The notes under the pieces were generated by a model. That model was not told the DNA's origin, did no database searches, and saw only the letters and a program-made list of their open reading frames with translations. Of a DNA stretch of 64,000 bases, positions 26,757-38,060 are shown one piece after another. The number at the start of each line of letters is the position of its first letter. Position 1 is the first letter of the stretch. This DNA is from Phoebastria nigripes (taxonomy: Eukaryota > Chordata > Aves > Procellariiformes > Diomedeidae), in assembly GCA_035582835.1 (NCBI GenBank), contig JAYKAV010000311.1, forward strand, positions 830,067 to 894,066, given 5' to 3'. Position numbers and translations under genes: made by a program.

Positions 26757-29700
26757 GTAAGGAATTCTATCTTTGCATTTTTTTTTAAATTGGTGTTTAA
26801 CTATAAAATGTCATTATTCACAAGTTCTCATTATAGAGAGGGTTTTTTTTATCCTGTTTTTATTCACAAAAGAGGTATCTTCAAGCAAATAAAGTATAAA
26901 TTGTTCAATCAGTATTTTAATGTTCTCCATCACAGCAAGCTCTATAAATATTTACAGGATCAACTGTTTTGGAAAATACTAAATAGCAGCTAATTTAAAA
27001 TATTTTTTTCTGAGAATGTTAAATTAAGGTTTTGAATATTTTTGTTACTTTTTCTGTTATAAATGCAGTAATATGTATGTTAGAAGTGTAGGTGAACTGA
27101 GTAATTTATATCAAGAAAGCATATTTACAAATAATGAAATAGTTGAAGAGGTTTTGAATAATTTCAGGAGCTGGAGTATTTCACATGCTTCTGAATTGAT
27201 CTTTTTTCCCTTTTTTTTTAATCCCTGTAGGATTTACTGTGGCAGCTGTGTTTGCATTTCTGTTTTCTGTTTGTACATTGCAGGTTTCAATAAACTGCAG
27301 CCTGGCACAGTTTTGTTTTTTTTTTCCTCTAGGCAGATTATAGATTCCCATGCTCATTAAATATTGAAGGNCTATAATCAAATAAGGATTGTAGTCATCT
27401 GAAGCCTAAGGAAGTAACTTTACAGTGTCTACAGACAGATTAATTAAGACCAAAGAAGAGTACATTATTCTTAGCAATTAATACTTTAGAATCACCTTAA
27501 TTTAGCTATTAATACTGTCCTTGTACTTCTGTTTCCCGTAGACTAAATTTTTTACAGTCAGATGTCCTGAGCTATGAGTGTGTTGACAATTAATTGGACC
27601 AGAGAACAAGAACAGAAATATGACAGTGCTAACAATATTCAATTATTTTATGCTATGTGTCAGCTTATTTAGCNTTTCATTTAAAACTTCAATTACTGGG
27701 GTAAAGAGATTGCATGACATTCTTAGGGAAGGAGGGGATTAAGTAAATTTCTAACCCTCGGGTTCATAAGGAAAAATGAAAACAATGGAGCAACTGTAAA
27801 AGCTCAGATTGATTCTGTAAAATTTTTAAATGTTTTAAATGTTATCTCACTTTTAAGCCAGTCGTGGGTTTTTTTGAGCACTATAAGTTCATTTCTTATT
27901 TTGTCTCCTTTTTTAAAAAAAAAAAAAAAACAAAAAAAAAACAACCAAAACAACAAACAATGAACAACCATAAACCAAAAGCAACAACAACAAATCCCCA
28001 AAAGGTAACAGTCTCAGAACCTAGGCTATTACAACCTAGGCTATTACACACTGAGGCACAGATTTACTGAACAGACAAGAGACNCTTTAACACTCATTCC
28101 CTGTGTCTTTACTGGAGTGTTTGCACAAGTAACACTCACAGTTTCTCTTCCATTCTGGCAGATAGCAGGTATAGGGAGGTGGAGTGGAGAGAAGCAGTGG
28201 CACTGTGCAGCATCCAAGAAATATATGTTTGTCCTTCTTCATGTTACTGAGTCTGTCACTCTAACGGGAAAAGGAGGGAGGGTGGCTTTGGCCCTGTATG
28301 CACACACGTTGGGGTTCACTCCAGTATGTGTGGTGTCTGCCTAAGATTAATCGTAGAAAAGCTTATTTTCCAAGTGTAGTTATTAAGAGTTAATGACTAA
28401 TTAGAAGTGGGACTTAATCTGTATGTTTATTCTGTTACAAGTAAGAATGTGTTTACATATAAGGAAGAAGCATATGAAACCACCGGTAGGCTTTACATTT
28501 TTCCATATTTTTTTCTTTAAACTTTCATATTGTGGTATTTGAAATATATTTGTTCAGTAGTAGAAATGAAATGCTGAAATTTTTACAGAAAAGGCAGTAA
28601 TAACATATCACTTGTTCTTACTCAGTGCTGCTTCTCCTAAGGGAATGAATGCTATCTAATGCCCAAATCCTGTTGGCTGCTATACATCTGCATGAATAAA
28701 AGCAAAACCTCCATTACCACAATCACTGAAACTGTCCAATTAAAAAGAAGCCATAAACATTTTAATTAGTGCTATTATCAGGAATCAGTGACACTTGATA
28801 CAGCAACTTATTTATCAGTTGACTCTTACCTCCAATGCTCTCTTTTGTATTAGAGTCTTAAAACATTTTTTGTTTGTTTTTGTGTTAGAAATGTCAAGGC
28901 TAAGTGGGTTAGTCATCGATAACCAGCGTGATATTCCATGGTCTAGAACTCTGCATCAACTGCTGGATCTATTTATCTTCTTCTAAGGATGTTCCTTACG
29001 CTGAAAGCTCCTAACAGCTTTGTTCAACCAAAATCAGTGTGACGTGGCGGGCTTTTTCAGCAAGCATTTTGTTCGTGTTGCTCACAGACAGCCTGCCTCC
29101 CAAAAAGACCAACTCCTCAGAACATAACTATAGCCCCACGTCTGTTCTGATGCAAGAAAAGGATTAACTAGTTTCCATCTTGCATTAAAAAAAGGAGACG
29201 TTAATATTGTGTTAAGAATGATGTATTCATACACTTCAGTATGTCTGTTGCTTTTTTGGAATCCTGAAAATGTGGCTTAATCTTGTGACACAACATTAAA
29301 AAATGATGTTTCTAAACTGAAAGGCCAGTAGTTTTTGCTGGGTGTTACTTGTGGTGTAAGTGGTAGTTGGCACTATGAGAAATGGCACGGCATGCCAGAG
29401 GCAGCTCTGCTGCCTTGCATTAGCTACGTTTGTGGTAGGCATCCCCTGTCCTGCCGTAGGTAGGGTGTGTGTGCAGCCCTTGACATACTCGGAGTATCTC
29501 TTTAAGAGGAAACTCTTTGGATTGTTGTTGCCTTAGAAGTTTAACGCAGTGTCTGAGAACATTCAACATAGTCTCAGGATGACTCATGGATTTTAGCTTG
29601 TTATTTCCAAACAGCTTGCTCTCTTCAAGCTCTTTTTAAGTTGAGTGTTTGAGAGCACATAAATACTTTATTAAAAAGAGAGAGAGACAGATTGAGACAC

Positions 29701-31308
29701 AATAATGGGGCAATATGAGTACCTGAACTAGATACCTAAATAATACTGCTAATAATTCTGATGAATCATTTTTGAGCAACAGGAGGCACTCCCATCCCAC
29801 AGGCTAAGCACATTGCCTGCACAGTTCTCTTAACCTTGAGAATGGAAAATGAGAATTAGCTGAAACCTGTAAGGCAGTGCTGCTAACTACCAGTAGACCA
29901 CTGAACAAGCCACGTACACTGAACTGCAGCTCCACCGGTCTGTGTTCAAAATTTGTTTATCAAATCAGGCAGTTACTTTTTTTTTTTTCCCCCTCTGTGT
30001 ATGTACATAATTATTCAGAACTCTTTAGGTGGTAGGCTTAGATGTTCTTGTAGATGATAAGAACTGAGTGCAACTGTTCGCTTTTATACTGTGTTCATCT
30101 CTATGTACTGCGTGTGTCTGTAACTACTGTGGCAATACCAAAACAATCTGGAGACTGGATGGAACCTCTGCGTTCAGGATAGTCAGTGATTTCTTTCCCA
30201 TATGGGATAAGCCTAGCTAAGTTAGGAAAACAACACTGAGGGCAAGAATCTCTGTTCTAGAGAATGCCATTTACTCTGCTGAGGATTGCACTAATGATGT
30301 TCCTTGGATCACCCTAATTATAAAAAAAAAAAAAAAAAAAAAGGCAATACATTTTAGGTATATGTTCTGAAAAAGCAAGAGAAGAGAAAGAAGTTCATGC
30401 AAAAGACAGTTAAAGGAGGGGCTGTAAAATACGGAAAAGGTGAAGTATGTTGGATAGAAATTCTCAAATTTAAATGTTGTTTATAATGTGGTACAATCTG
30501 TTATGGGTGGAAATGTTGTTTACTTCACAAAGCTTGCATTTGATTCTTCTATTTTAATTGCTGTGTAATATTTCTATGCTGCATTGTAGTTTGTATCCTT
30601 TGACGCATACAAAATCTAGGGGAAACTGGTTTCCCCTCTGTGAAAATAGGCCATTGAAAAAAATTAAGTAACACCAGCAAAGGATTTTCATCTCTTCCTT
30701 TGTTCTAGTTTGTTGTTCCTCTGCTAATTTTCATAATTTTTCTGTTTTAAATCTTCTTTCAGCTGAAGAATTCTATGGTTTGACAGAAATTAAATTTTGT
30801 AGGTACAGGCACATCCTAATTATTGCATTATATACCTGCTTTTCCTTTGACTTCGTTGGAAGTCTGAAGAATAAGTGGTAAAGATAGAACAATTAGAATT
30901 AAATGGAAAGTATTGGTTATTAAGACCAACCTGAAATTCTCCATTATATGAAAGTGGCATCTTTTGCATACTGGTTCAGAGGTAAAGTTCACTGCAACAA
31001 CTTCTTAAGCATCTACTGTAGCGTTTGCAATGCAAACAAGCTTAGACTACAGAGTCATCAATCCTCTGTATTCCCCCATGTTGTCTTTAGTGTAGTGTAC
31101 ATACTTGAAAAACTTAGTATCTTTTTCTAAATATCTACATAGCCAATATTACTCAGTGTTGCTTAACATCACTTCTGCTTTTTCTTTTTTTAAAAAAGTT
31201 TTTTTTTACAGATAATTGTTGCTGGTTTACAGTAGACATGAAAATACTCAAAATAATAGTTTATCAAAATACTTAATATTAAAGTTTTCAAATAATCTCT
31301 TCTTCTAG
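26757..31308 (+). other. AHI1: AHI1 intron of 4.6 kb
   Basis: I see no exon or recognisable transposon. It contains A-rich and C/A-rich low-complexity sequence at about 27914-27995, a 15-base tandem duplication (cctaggctattacaa) at about 28021-28051, an A21 run at 30322-30342, and several single Ns. The acceptor is tcttcttctag. Confidence 0.7.
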
Positions 31309-31374
31309 AATGATGACTGCCTGACTGCACTGGGGGTGAGAGGAGGAAGCAGTTGTCCACTCGGGCAAGAGACA
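31309..31374 (+). CDS. AHI1: AHI1 exon: linker immediately before the SH3
   Basis: This 66-base exon lies between tcttcttctag and the donor gtaagt. It is 22 codons in phase 0 (NDDCLTALGVRGG, then SSCPLGQET) and runs directly into the VVALYDYT start of the SH3 exon. Because it is an exact multiple of three, it could be skipped without changing frame. It is a Gly/Ser-rich linker with no domain. The splice signals are good and the frame is open across both junctions. Confidence 0.83.
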
Positions 31375-31964
31375 GTAAGTATTATGTCATTTTTTGCAGT
31401 ATTTTATGTACCTGTTACACTGTATCTGTGCTTTTGAAAGCACATTCTTTTTTTTAGCATGATCCCAAGGATTTTTTTTGCTATCCTAGATTTTGTAATT
31501 CTTACAAATTTGTTCATAACCACCATAACCACATTACTGCTGTTTTTATATCACTCTTGAAAAATCATTTTGTAAAATTTTGATGAATACAGATTTCCCC
31601 CCCCNTACATTCTTCTTTGGTCCTGGGGTGCATTTCCTGTATCCCCTCATGCTCATTTTCTGATCATGTCTCCAGAGAATATAATGGCAATTTCTACATT
31701 TCTTTTAAATTGTCAGGTTTGCTCAACCAGTTGTATCACAGGACACATTGGCATTTTAATTTTTTATTTCTGGGAGGCAGACAGTGGGACTTGNTTGATT
31801 GGTTTGAACTGTTTGTTGGCAGTGTTTCCATGTTACTAAATTTTTGTAATTTTTTCCAAAACCCAAAAACACTAGAACTATCTTACAAAACACACTGCAA
31901 AAAGAAGTATTTGTTGCTCTGCCTTTCATTGTTTTTCATGCTGCCAAGTAATTAGTGTTACATT

Positions 31965-32048
<84 letters not shown>

Positions 32049-33678
32049 CCTTAAGTGACCTCATGATTTTCATAGTGCTATCACTAAGGAAACCGTTGCC
32101 ACTTACCTGAAGTGGGCACTGTTAGAGCACCCCTTACTGGACATGATCATGCAAGCTTCCAGTTCTGTACTGTTTATCTATGGTGCTCTTTGGTGTGTTT
32201 TAGTTTGGTTCTATTCTATTCTAAAGTTCATATTTCTATATTGTCGACATCACCTGTAATTACTGTATTAGCTTTCCTAATGCAGGGAAGAGAGTTATGA
32301 TAAAGGATGATATTTCATTGTTTAGCTTCTTTATGTAAGTTCAGGATTACTGAATGTATATTTAGATAAATTTCCTGTCTACTGAGAACTATGCTGATAC
32401 TAATTCTTTGATGCTGACCAGCTCACAAATTACCACATAGAATTTGCAATGGTAGAATCATTTCCATCTTTTCCCATTCATAATTGGTTTAATCTGTTTA
32501 ATTGATGACATGGAAGTATGAAAATACAAGTGACCTTGGCTATATTTTTACACACATAACTCATAGGTTATCTTACTCAAAATAGAAATACAAATATAAA
32601 AAGCACTGTGCAGTTCAGCAGTCTTAGGATTTAAATGCATGCATGAGTAATAAAAAAAGGAAGTGTTTTCTCCAAATTCCTATCTTCATAGTAACTTTGC
32701 TGTCTCCTTCAATCACCTATAACCTCCTATCACTCCTAATGATCCCTGTTTCTGACCTCTTTACTTACAATTTCATAGAGGGATCTGATGTGAAGATTAT
32801 ATGCAGGGAAGCAGTGTTCTTTGTGTAAAATAGGTCATAATTTTGTTCTTCACTTATGATGAGGGAAGTGAGCAATTCCAGTATTCTTTCAGTTCACTTC
32901 TTTTCAGTCTTTTCTGCTCTGAATTCATCAGGACAGATTTTTGTTCATAGGGCATAGGAAATAAATAAGAAATTACACTTGATATTTTCATATTCACAGT
33001 AGAAAGCAGGCTTCTGGTAATGTATTCTATGTAGTATGCAAGGTGCTGACCACTATTAGTACTTTTTTCCAGAAAAGTAGAGATGCACTGTATTTCACTG
33101 GCAAATGGATTTATTATGCAAAATGGAATATAAACATATTTTTGGCAGGTATTTATAAAGTTGTAAATGCAAATCCTTATTTCTAAACAAAAAAAAAAAA
33201 GTGGAGTGATCAAAGCAAAACTTTGCAATGACATTTTTGTATTAAATTTTTCCTTCAGTAAAACTGTCATACTGTTGAAGTATTTATTCAAACACATATG
33301 CTTCCATGAGCGCACACAGAGTAGGATCTGAAGGTGGTGTAACAATTCTGAGAAAGTGAATGTATGAAGTGTTTTTTTTTTTTTTTTCCTTTTGCTTCAC
33401 AAGTAAATTGCTTATAAAACTAACAGCTGCTGTTTTGAAGCTAATCTTAGTGAATTGAATGTTCTTAACCATTTCTACAATCCCACAGTCCTTTATCTTG
33501 CCTCTCCTGCTGCTTTCCCACCACCCCTGATCCCATTAGCAAAACTTGAGACAGCCTCAGCTTTTACCAAAGTGCAGCTTTGGTTTCAGCTGCTTTTCTG
33601 CAAGAGGAAGTGAATGTTGCGCTTTTTTCTCTGTGGCATGGTTGTGATAAAGCTGTGGTGCTCTTATCTCTCTTTTAG
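31375..33678 (+). other. AHI1: AHI1 intron of 2.3 kb
   Basis: The intron runs from gtaagt to ctctcttttag. Its main feature is a T77 homopolymer at 31967-32043. A 163-codon minus-strand open frame at 32854-33345 shows no recognisable domain. Nothing else is identifiable. Confidence 0.75.
31967..32043. repeat. T77 homopolymer
   Basis: This is an uninterrupted run of 77 Ts between cattcc and aaaaacc. It is far longer than the other homopolymers in the window and is not attached to a recognisable retroelement. It may be a true slippage-prone tract or a gap-filling artefact. Confidence 0.9.
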
Positions 33679-33841
33679 GTAGTGGCTCTTTATGACTACA
33701 CAGCGCATCGATCAGATGAGCTAACCATCCATCGCAGTGACATTATCCAAGTGTTATACAAAGATAATGATAACTGGTGGTTTGGCAGCCTAGCAAATGG
33801 ACAGCAAGGCTATTTTCCAGCTAATTATGTGGCTGGTGAAA
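33679..33841 (+). CDS. AHI1: AHI1 exon encoding the SH3 domain
   Basis: This 163-base exon (acceptor ctctcttttag, donor gtaagt) encodes 54 residues that make up almost an entire SH3 domain. The ALYDY motif is at residues 3-7, acidic RT-loop residues lie in RSDEL (11-15), and the tandem Trp pair of NWWFG (32-36) marks the binding surface. The closing GYFPANYV (44-51) supplies the Pro and Tyr of the ligand groove. All canonical aromatic and Pro positions are present, so Pro-x-x-Pro ligand binding should be intact. Identity with the jouberin SH3, as recalled, is high ([12 protein letters not shown]-x-WW and GYFPAN are shared). In AHI1 this domain lies C-terminal to the WD40 propeller and recruits partners at the cilium base. 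The exon ends in phase 1. This is the strongest evidence for the gene's identity. Confidence 0.96.
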
Positions 33842-35315
33842 GTAAGTTTACTGCTGTCTTCCTGGTACACCGGTGTGGGTCTAACTGATGGTCCAAGATT
33901 TTACCATGCTGTACTGCTTATTTTTCTGAAGATATGAATTTATGTAGCATGCAGATGGCATAATGATGACTTACTGTGATGCAGAAATTGTATAAAGTTA
34001 GCTAACCACTTAGCAATTTGACATACCTGACTTAGGAAGGTATTGGCACTTAGTTAAACATTCCAGCTTATATAGTACTGGCTTAATTATCAGTCAGCTG
34101 GATTGATTCCTTGTCTCTTCTTACATATAGCCACCTGGTTCATGCCCTACCTTGGCAATGTTTTAGGACACATCAAAGCATTTCACAGACATCTTAGGTT
34201 TTCTTAAGCAATCTCTGTGAGATCTAACCAGTTACTTTTGTAAAAACTCTTGAATTTTCCCCTACTCTAATGGAGAATGCTCAGTTCCCAAATAAGTGGA
34301 TTTCAGTATGAAGTTTTAAAAGAACAGTAATGGTTAAATCTCATATCTGAGCATTGCACTTTGCTACCAGGTCCTTGTCATTAAAACAGTTTTGATTAAA
34401 CTAACACAGACAAACCTAAATGAATCTGAACAAATAATATAGGAAGCATCCTACCGAGTCAACTGATGTAAAGATGCTCAGCGTCCTGACAGTTGTTAGT
34501 TTTCAGCTTATGGACACAGTGTGTGGTCACATGCTACAAGAAATTCATTTGCCTTCCTAAACTATCAAACTATCAGTTATACTGGTGTTTAGAAATCTTT
34601 TAACCAAACATTTCTCAAGATGTTTTCCCCCATTTTCTAGTTCCTCCCTCTGTCTTTCAAGTGAAGTCTAGTATTTATGCCTCTTTCCTAAAAAAAACTT
34701 GGACATAACACTGTGCTAACTTGATGATGGTAATTAAAATTAGCTTAACTACTGCCCTTCCTCTTTGTCCTTCCCTTGCACATCCTGTGCATTTTCTCCT
34801 TCCTTTCTTCCTTGCAAAATAAGCCAGAGAGCAGTCTGTAGGAAGAGTGTTCGGTGATGGCCTGTTGTTCTTAAAAAAAAGTTTTGAGGCAGTTGTCCAA
34901 CTATGCAAAAAAAAAACCCTGGTATATAATTTGTTATTTCAGTTGGTGACCATCTTATTATTGAATCAAAAGAAATGCATATGATACATTTGTTAAGTAT
35001 CAGCTGCATTCCTGTCAGTATGGACTTTGTTCTTAGTCATGTAAATGTTTGATTGTTTTTATTTTNTTATATTACCTATATAAATTACCTATATATAAAT
35101 TACATTTAAATCTAAGCTTACTAATGTAAGTAAAAGTTAATGGGCAAATTTTGATAAATTCTCTTACAAAGTTTGGCTTCAAACATTTTTCTTCTGTTTC
35201 AGTTCACATCCCATTATTTGGCTAGATCATAATGTCATGGTTGTTCACATAAAATAGATACTTTCATAATTCTTTCATGACTTTCATAATGGTGAATTAT
35301 GGATCCTGTTTTCAG
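33842..35315 (+). other. AHI1: AHI1 intron of 1.5 kb
   Basis: The intron runs from gtaagt to tcctgttttcag. It is AT-rich, with one N at 35066 and short local duplications at about 35078-35107 (attacctatat units) and 35265-35290. Short minus-strand open frames at about 34675-35009 have no recognisable domain. Confidence 0.75.
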
Positions 35316-35416
35316 AAGAATATGAAGAACAACCTTCAGGATTAGTACCAGATTCTGCTCCTCTCCTATCTGAAGGACCAAGAGAAGCAGAGGAAGGTTC
35401 TCCAACACTACATAAG
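35316..35416 (+). CDS. AHI1: AHI1 exon: acidic post-SH3 tail
   Basis: This 101-base exon sits between tcctgttttcag and gtaata, the weakest donor in the set. It enters in phase 1, and the carried-over A makes a Lys codon. It encodes 34 residues starting KEYEEQPSGLVPD and ending EEGSPTLHK. It is rich in Glu, Ser and Pro and probably disordered. The position, size and SP...K pattern resemble the corresponding mammalian AHI1 tail exon as recalled, but sequence identity is low, as expected for this region. It ends in phase 0. Confidence 0.83.
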
Positions 35417-37769
35417 GTAATAATTTGAGAAGGAAGGATTCTGTAAGTAGTGGTGGAGTATGTCTTTTGTGTGCCAGGTGTATTAATTTTCGATCCTTTT
35501 TGGAAAAATTTCTTATGTGTAGACCTCATTCCAGGCAAGCAGGTAGATTTTTCAGCAGATGTCTAATATTTGTCTCGTGTGGAACCAGCTGTTCCATCAT
35601 GTGTCAATTAAATATTCTGCCTACTCTTGCACCTTTGTAATGAGTGGCAAATCTCCCATTGACTCCAAGGTTGACAGAAGTATCTCTCACAGCTACCTGA
35701 TGTAAGTAACAGTTGAAGAAACAACATGGATGTGTCAAAACCTGACATAATTTCGGGCACATGACTGTCATTCTTGGAATATGCACTGCCCACAGCTTCT
35801 TTAAATTTTCTGCCATGAAATTTCCTTATCTGTCAGGGTGCTTAGGAAAAAGCTGTGATGTTTTTCTCTCGAGAGTTTTTCAGTCCGTGTAATAATATCC
35901 TAATTAAAGATATGCAATATGATCATAAAGCCTTATTACCAGACCAGGAGATATGCTGCATCTAAATGTGCTTACTTGTCAATGGATGTTTCTGTTTAAA
36001 AGCTGCTGATGGTTCTCTGATGTGAATGACTGCACCCATCCTGTAGGTTGCTCAGGAGGGTTGACTATAGAGACTTCATAGTTTGGAGGAGCAAAGGAAA
36101 GCCTATATCTGATATCTCTCTACTCCCACTGTATACTTATATTGGGTTGCAATTGCATATGGCATTATGTTGTTGTTTACATATCGCATACTATATTGTG
36201 TGCAGAAGCATTCCTGTTTCTGTGATTTTAGTTAGCAGTTANAATATAGTATGTACAGAAGAACAAAGAAACAACAGCCAGTTTTTAGTCAAGGAAAAAA
36301 ATAGGGGGTTTTGTTTTGTGGGTTCCCCCCCCCCCCCCCCAATCTTTAGAGATACACTGCTATGTGCAAAGCAGGCCAAATGACTCTCACTTCTCCAGAC
36401 AAACAGAGATTAGAAACTTTGCATAGCTTATGTTCCCCTTCTGTGAAGTAAGACTGATGATTGTCTTAAAACATGGGATACTTTGTAAGCAAAAAAAAAA
36501 AGTAATAGAAATTAATTCAATAACTCTTAGAATTTAAGAATTTTTTTATTCCAAAATGTTTGTATCCTTCTTAAGTGTGCTTTCCACAGCTATTCATTTA
36601 GTCAAACGGTACTAATATAACTACTTTAAAAGTGACTTTTGTTCAGATTTCTTTCAAATGATTTGGCTTTTCCATGTACTTTTCTAAAATTGAATATAAT
36701 TTTTTGTGTCTGATTTGCAAGACTCAAAACGTATGCTGTGTTGCTTAGTTACAATTTTTTCTTTTTTTCAGATGATTTATCTAATCTTTGCTGCATAATA
36801 TATATTGCAATGTTCAAGGTTAAAACACTAAAAGCTACTTCTATTAACCTTTTTTGTGTAGCTTTTGTTTTTAATAGGTGAATAGAGATAGGTAGCATTT
36901 AATAACTTATTGAGTAGAGATGACTCACTTGGCAGTCTTGTTGAAGCCAGCTGTCTTGTTGAAGCCGACTGCTATAAATCGAATTACTAAGTGTTTTGTT
37001 TCTAACTATACTTTAAAAATTGAATTAATCACTACACCGAGCAGTAATAATTAATCTGAAGTATCTTTTAGCTCTTTGTAGCTGAGAAACTCATAGCGAA
37101 ACCATTGTCCAAGAAAGACAAGGGTGCATTACTTCCGGATACTCTTGTAAGGGCAGACTGGAACAAATATAGGAAAAATTACAACATTACTGGAAAGCAT
37201 GAAGATTTTTTTCATCTGTTGTCTACGTTGCCTTGGAGGCAAGGAAGGTATCCCAGAGGGAATATGTTGCTATACTCACCCAGTTTCACTCATACCCAGA
37301 TTAGAAAAGGGAGAAGTGCTGAGGTACTTATTGTCATTAAAGACTTGATCGTTTTTATCCACATCTTTTTTTCTGTTTTAATCTAGTAGGAATCTAGTTG
37401 ATTTACTGGATCAAAATACTTTTATGTGCACTAACTAATGTTATTTACAACCAGTAGTTATTATTCAACTTTCTGAGAAGTAACGTTTGATTAGTTTTGA
37501 TCGGTTATATTTTCTCAAGTATCTATGGTTGACATATTTTTCTAACATAGTTTTTGTATTACTAGTAGCACTTTTTTAGTAACACTCAGTAATATTTCAT
37601 TGAAATATTCTTTACTTTCATTCTACTGGCACTTTGAATTAAATTGCATATTTAATAATTAGTTGGAATTTTGTAGTAGTCTATGTAGTACATACAGATA
37701 TTCAAAAGGCATAATGAATAAAGTGTACAGTAACACTCCAAAACCAAGCAAATATGTTGCTTTTTATCT

Positions 37770-38060
37770 TGCACAGCATCCAAGGGCACTACAAAATCAT
37801 AAAGAGTCCAGAGAAAAGTAATGAAACATTTACAAGTCCTGAGAAACATGGTATAAGAGGATATACTTAAAAGATTAAACTAGCAAAGAATGAGCAGTGA
37901 AGAGAGTGTATAAAATAGTACATGATGTAGAGAGGTGAATTGGATGCAGTCTTTTTTCTTTTCTTTTTTTTTTCCCCTCCTGCTGTTAAACAAGATCAGG
38001 GAACATTAAGCTGGAATGGAACACATCTAATACTGGTAGAAGGAAATTTATGTTTATGCT
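37770..38060 (+). mobile_element. Ancient CR1/L3-like LINE relic
   Basis: The sequence around agagtccagagaaaagtaatgaaaca, followed by gagaaacatggtataagagg and later tagaaggaaatttatgttta, resembles the C-terminal third of old amniote CR1/L3 reverse transcriptases (the KRVQ-R-R-T-MI and NRRKFF region). It is in sense orientation. Stops and indels are frequent, and a pyrimidine-rich insertion lies at about 37951-37985. This is recognised from memory of the family pattern, and the ends are uncertain. Confidence 0.5.

Noticed and set aside
37105..37386. 93-codon open frame with a Lys/Asp-rich start (MSKKDKGALLPDTL)
   Set aside because: Considered as an additional AHI1 exon, but there is no acceptor/donor pair in a compatible phase, and the second half turns into ordinary AT-rich translation.
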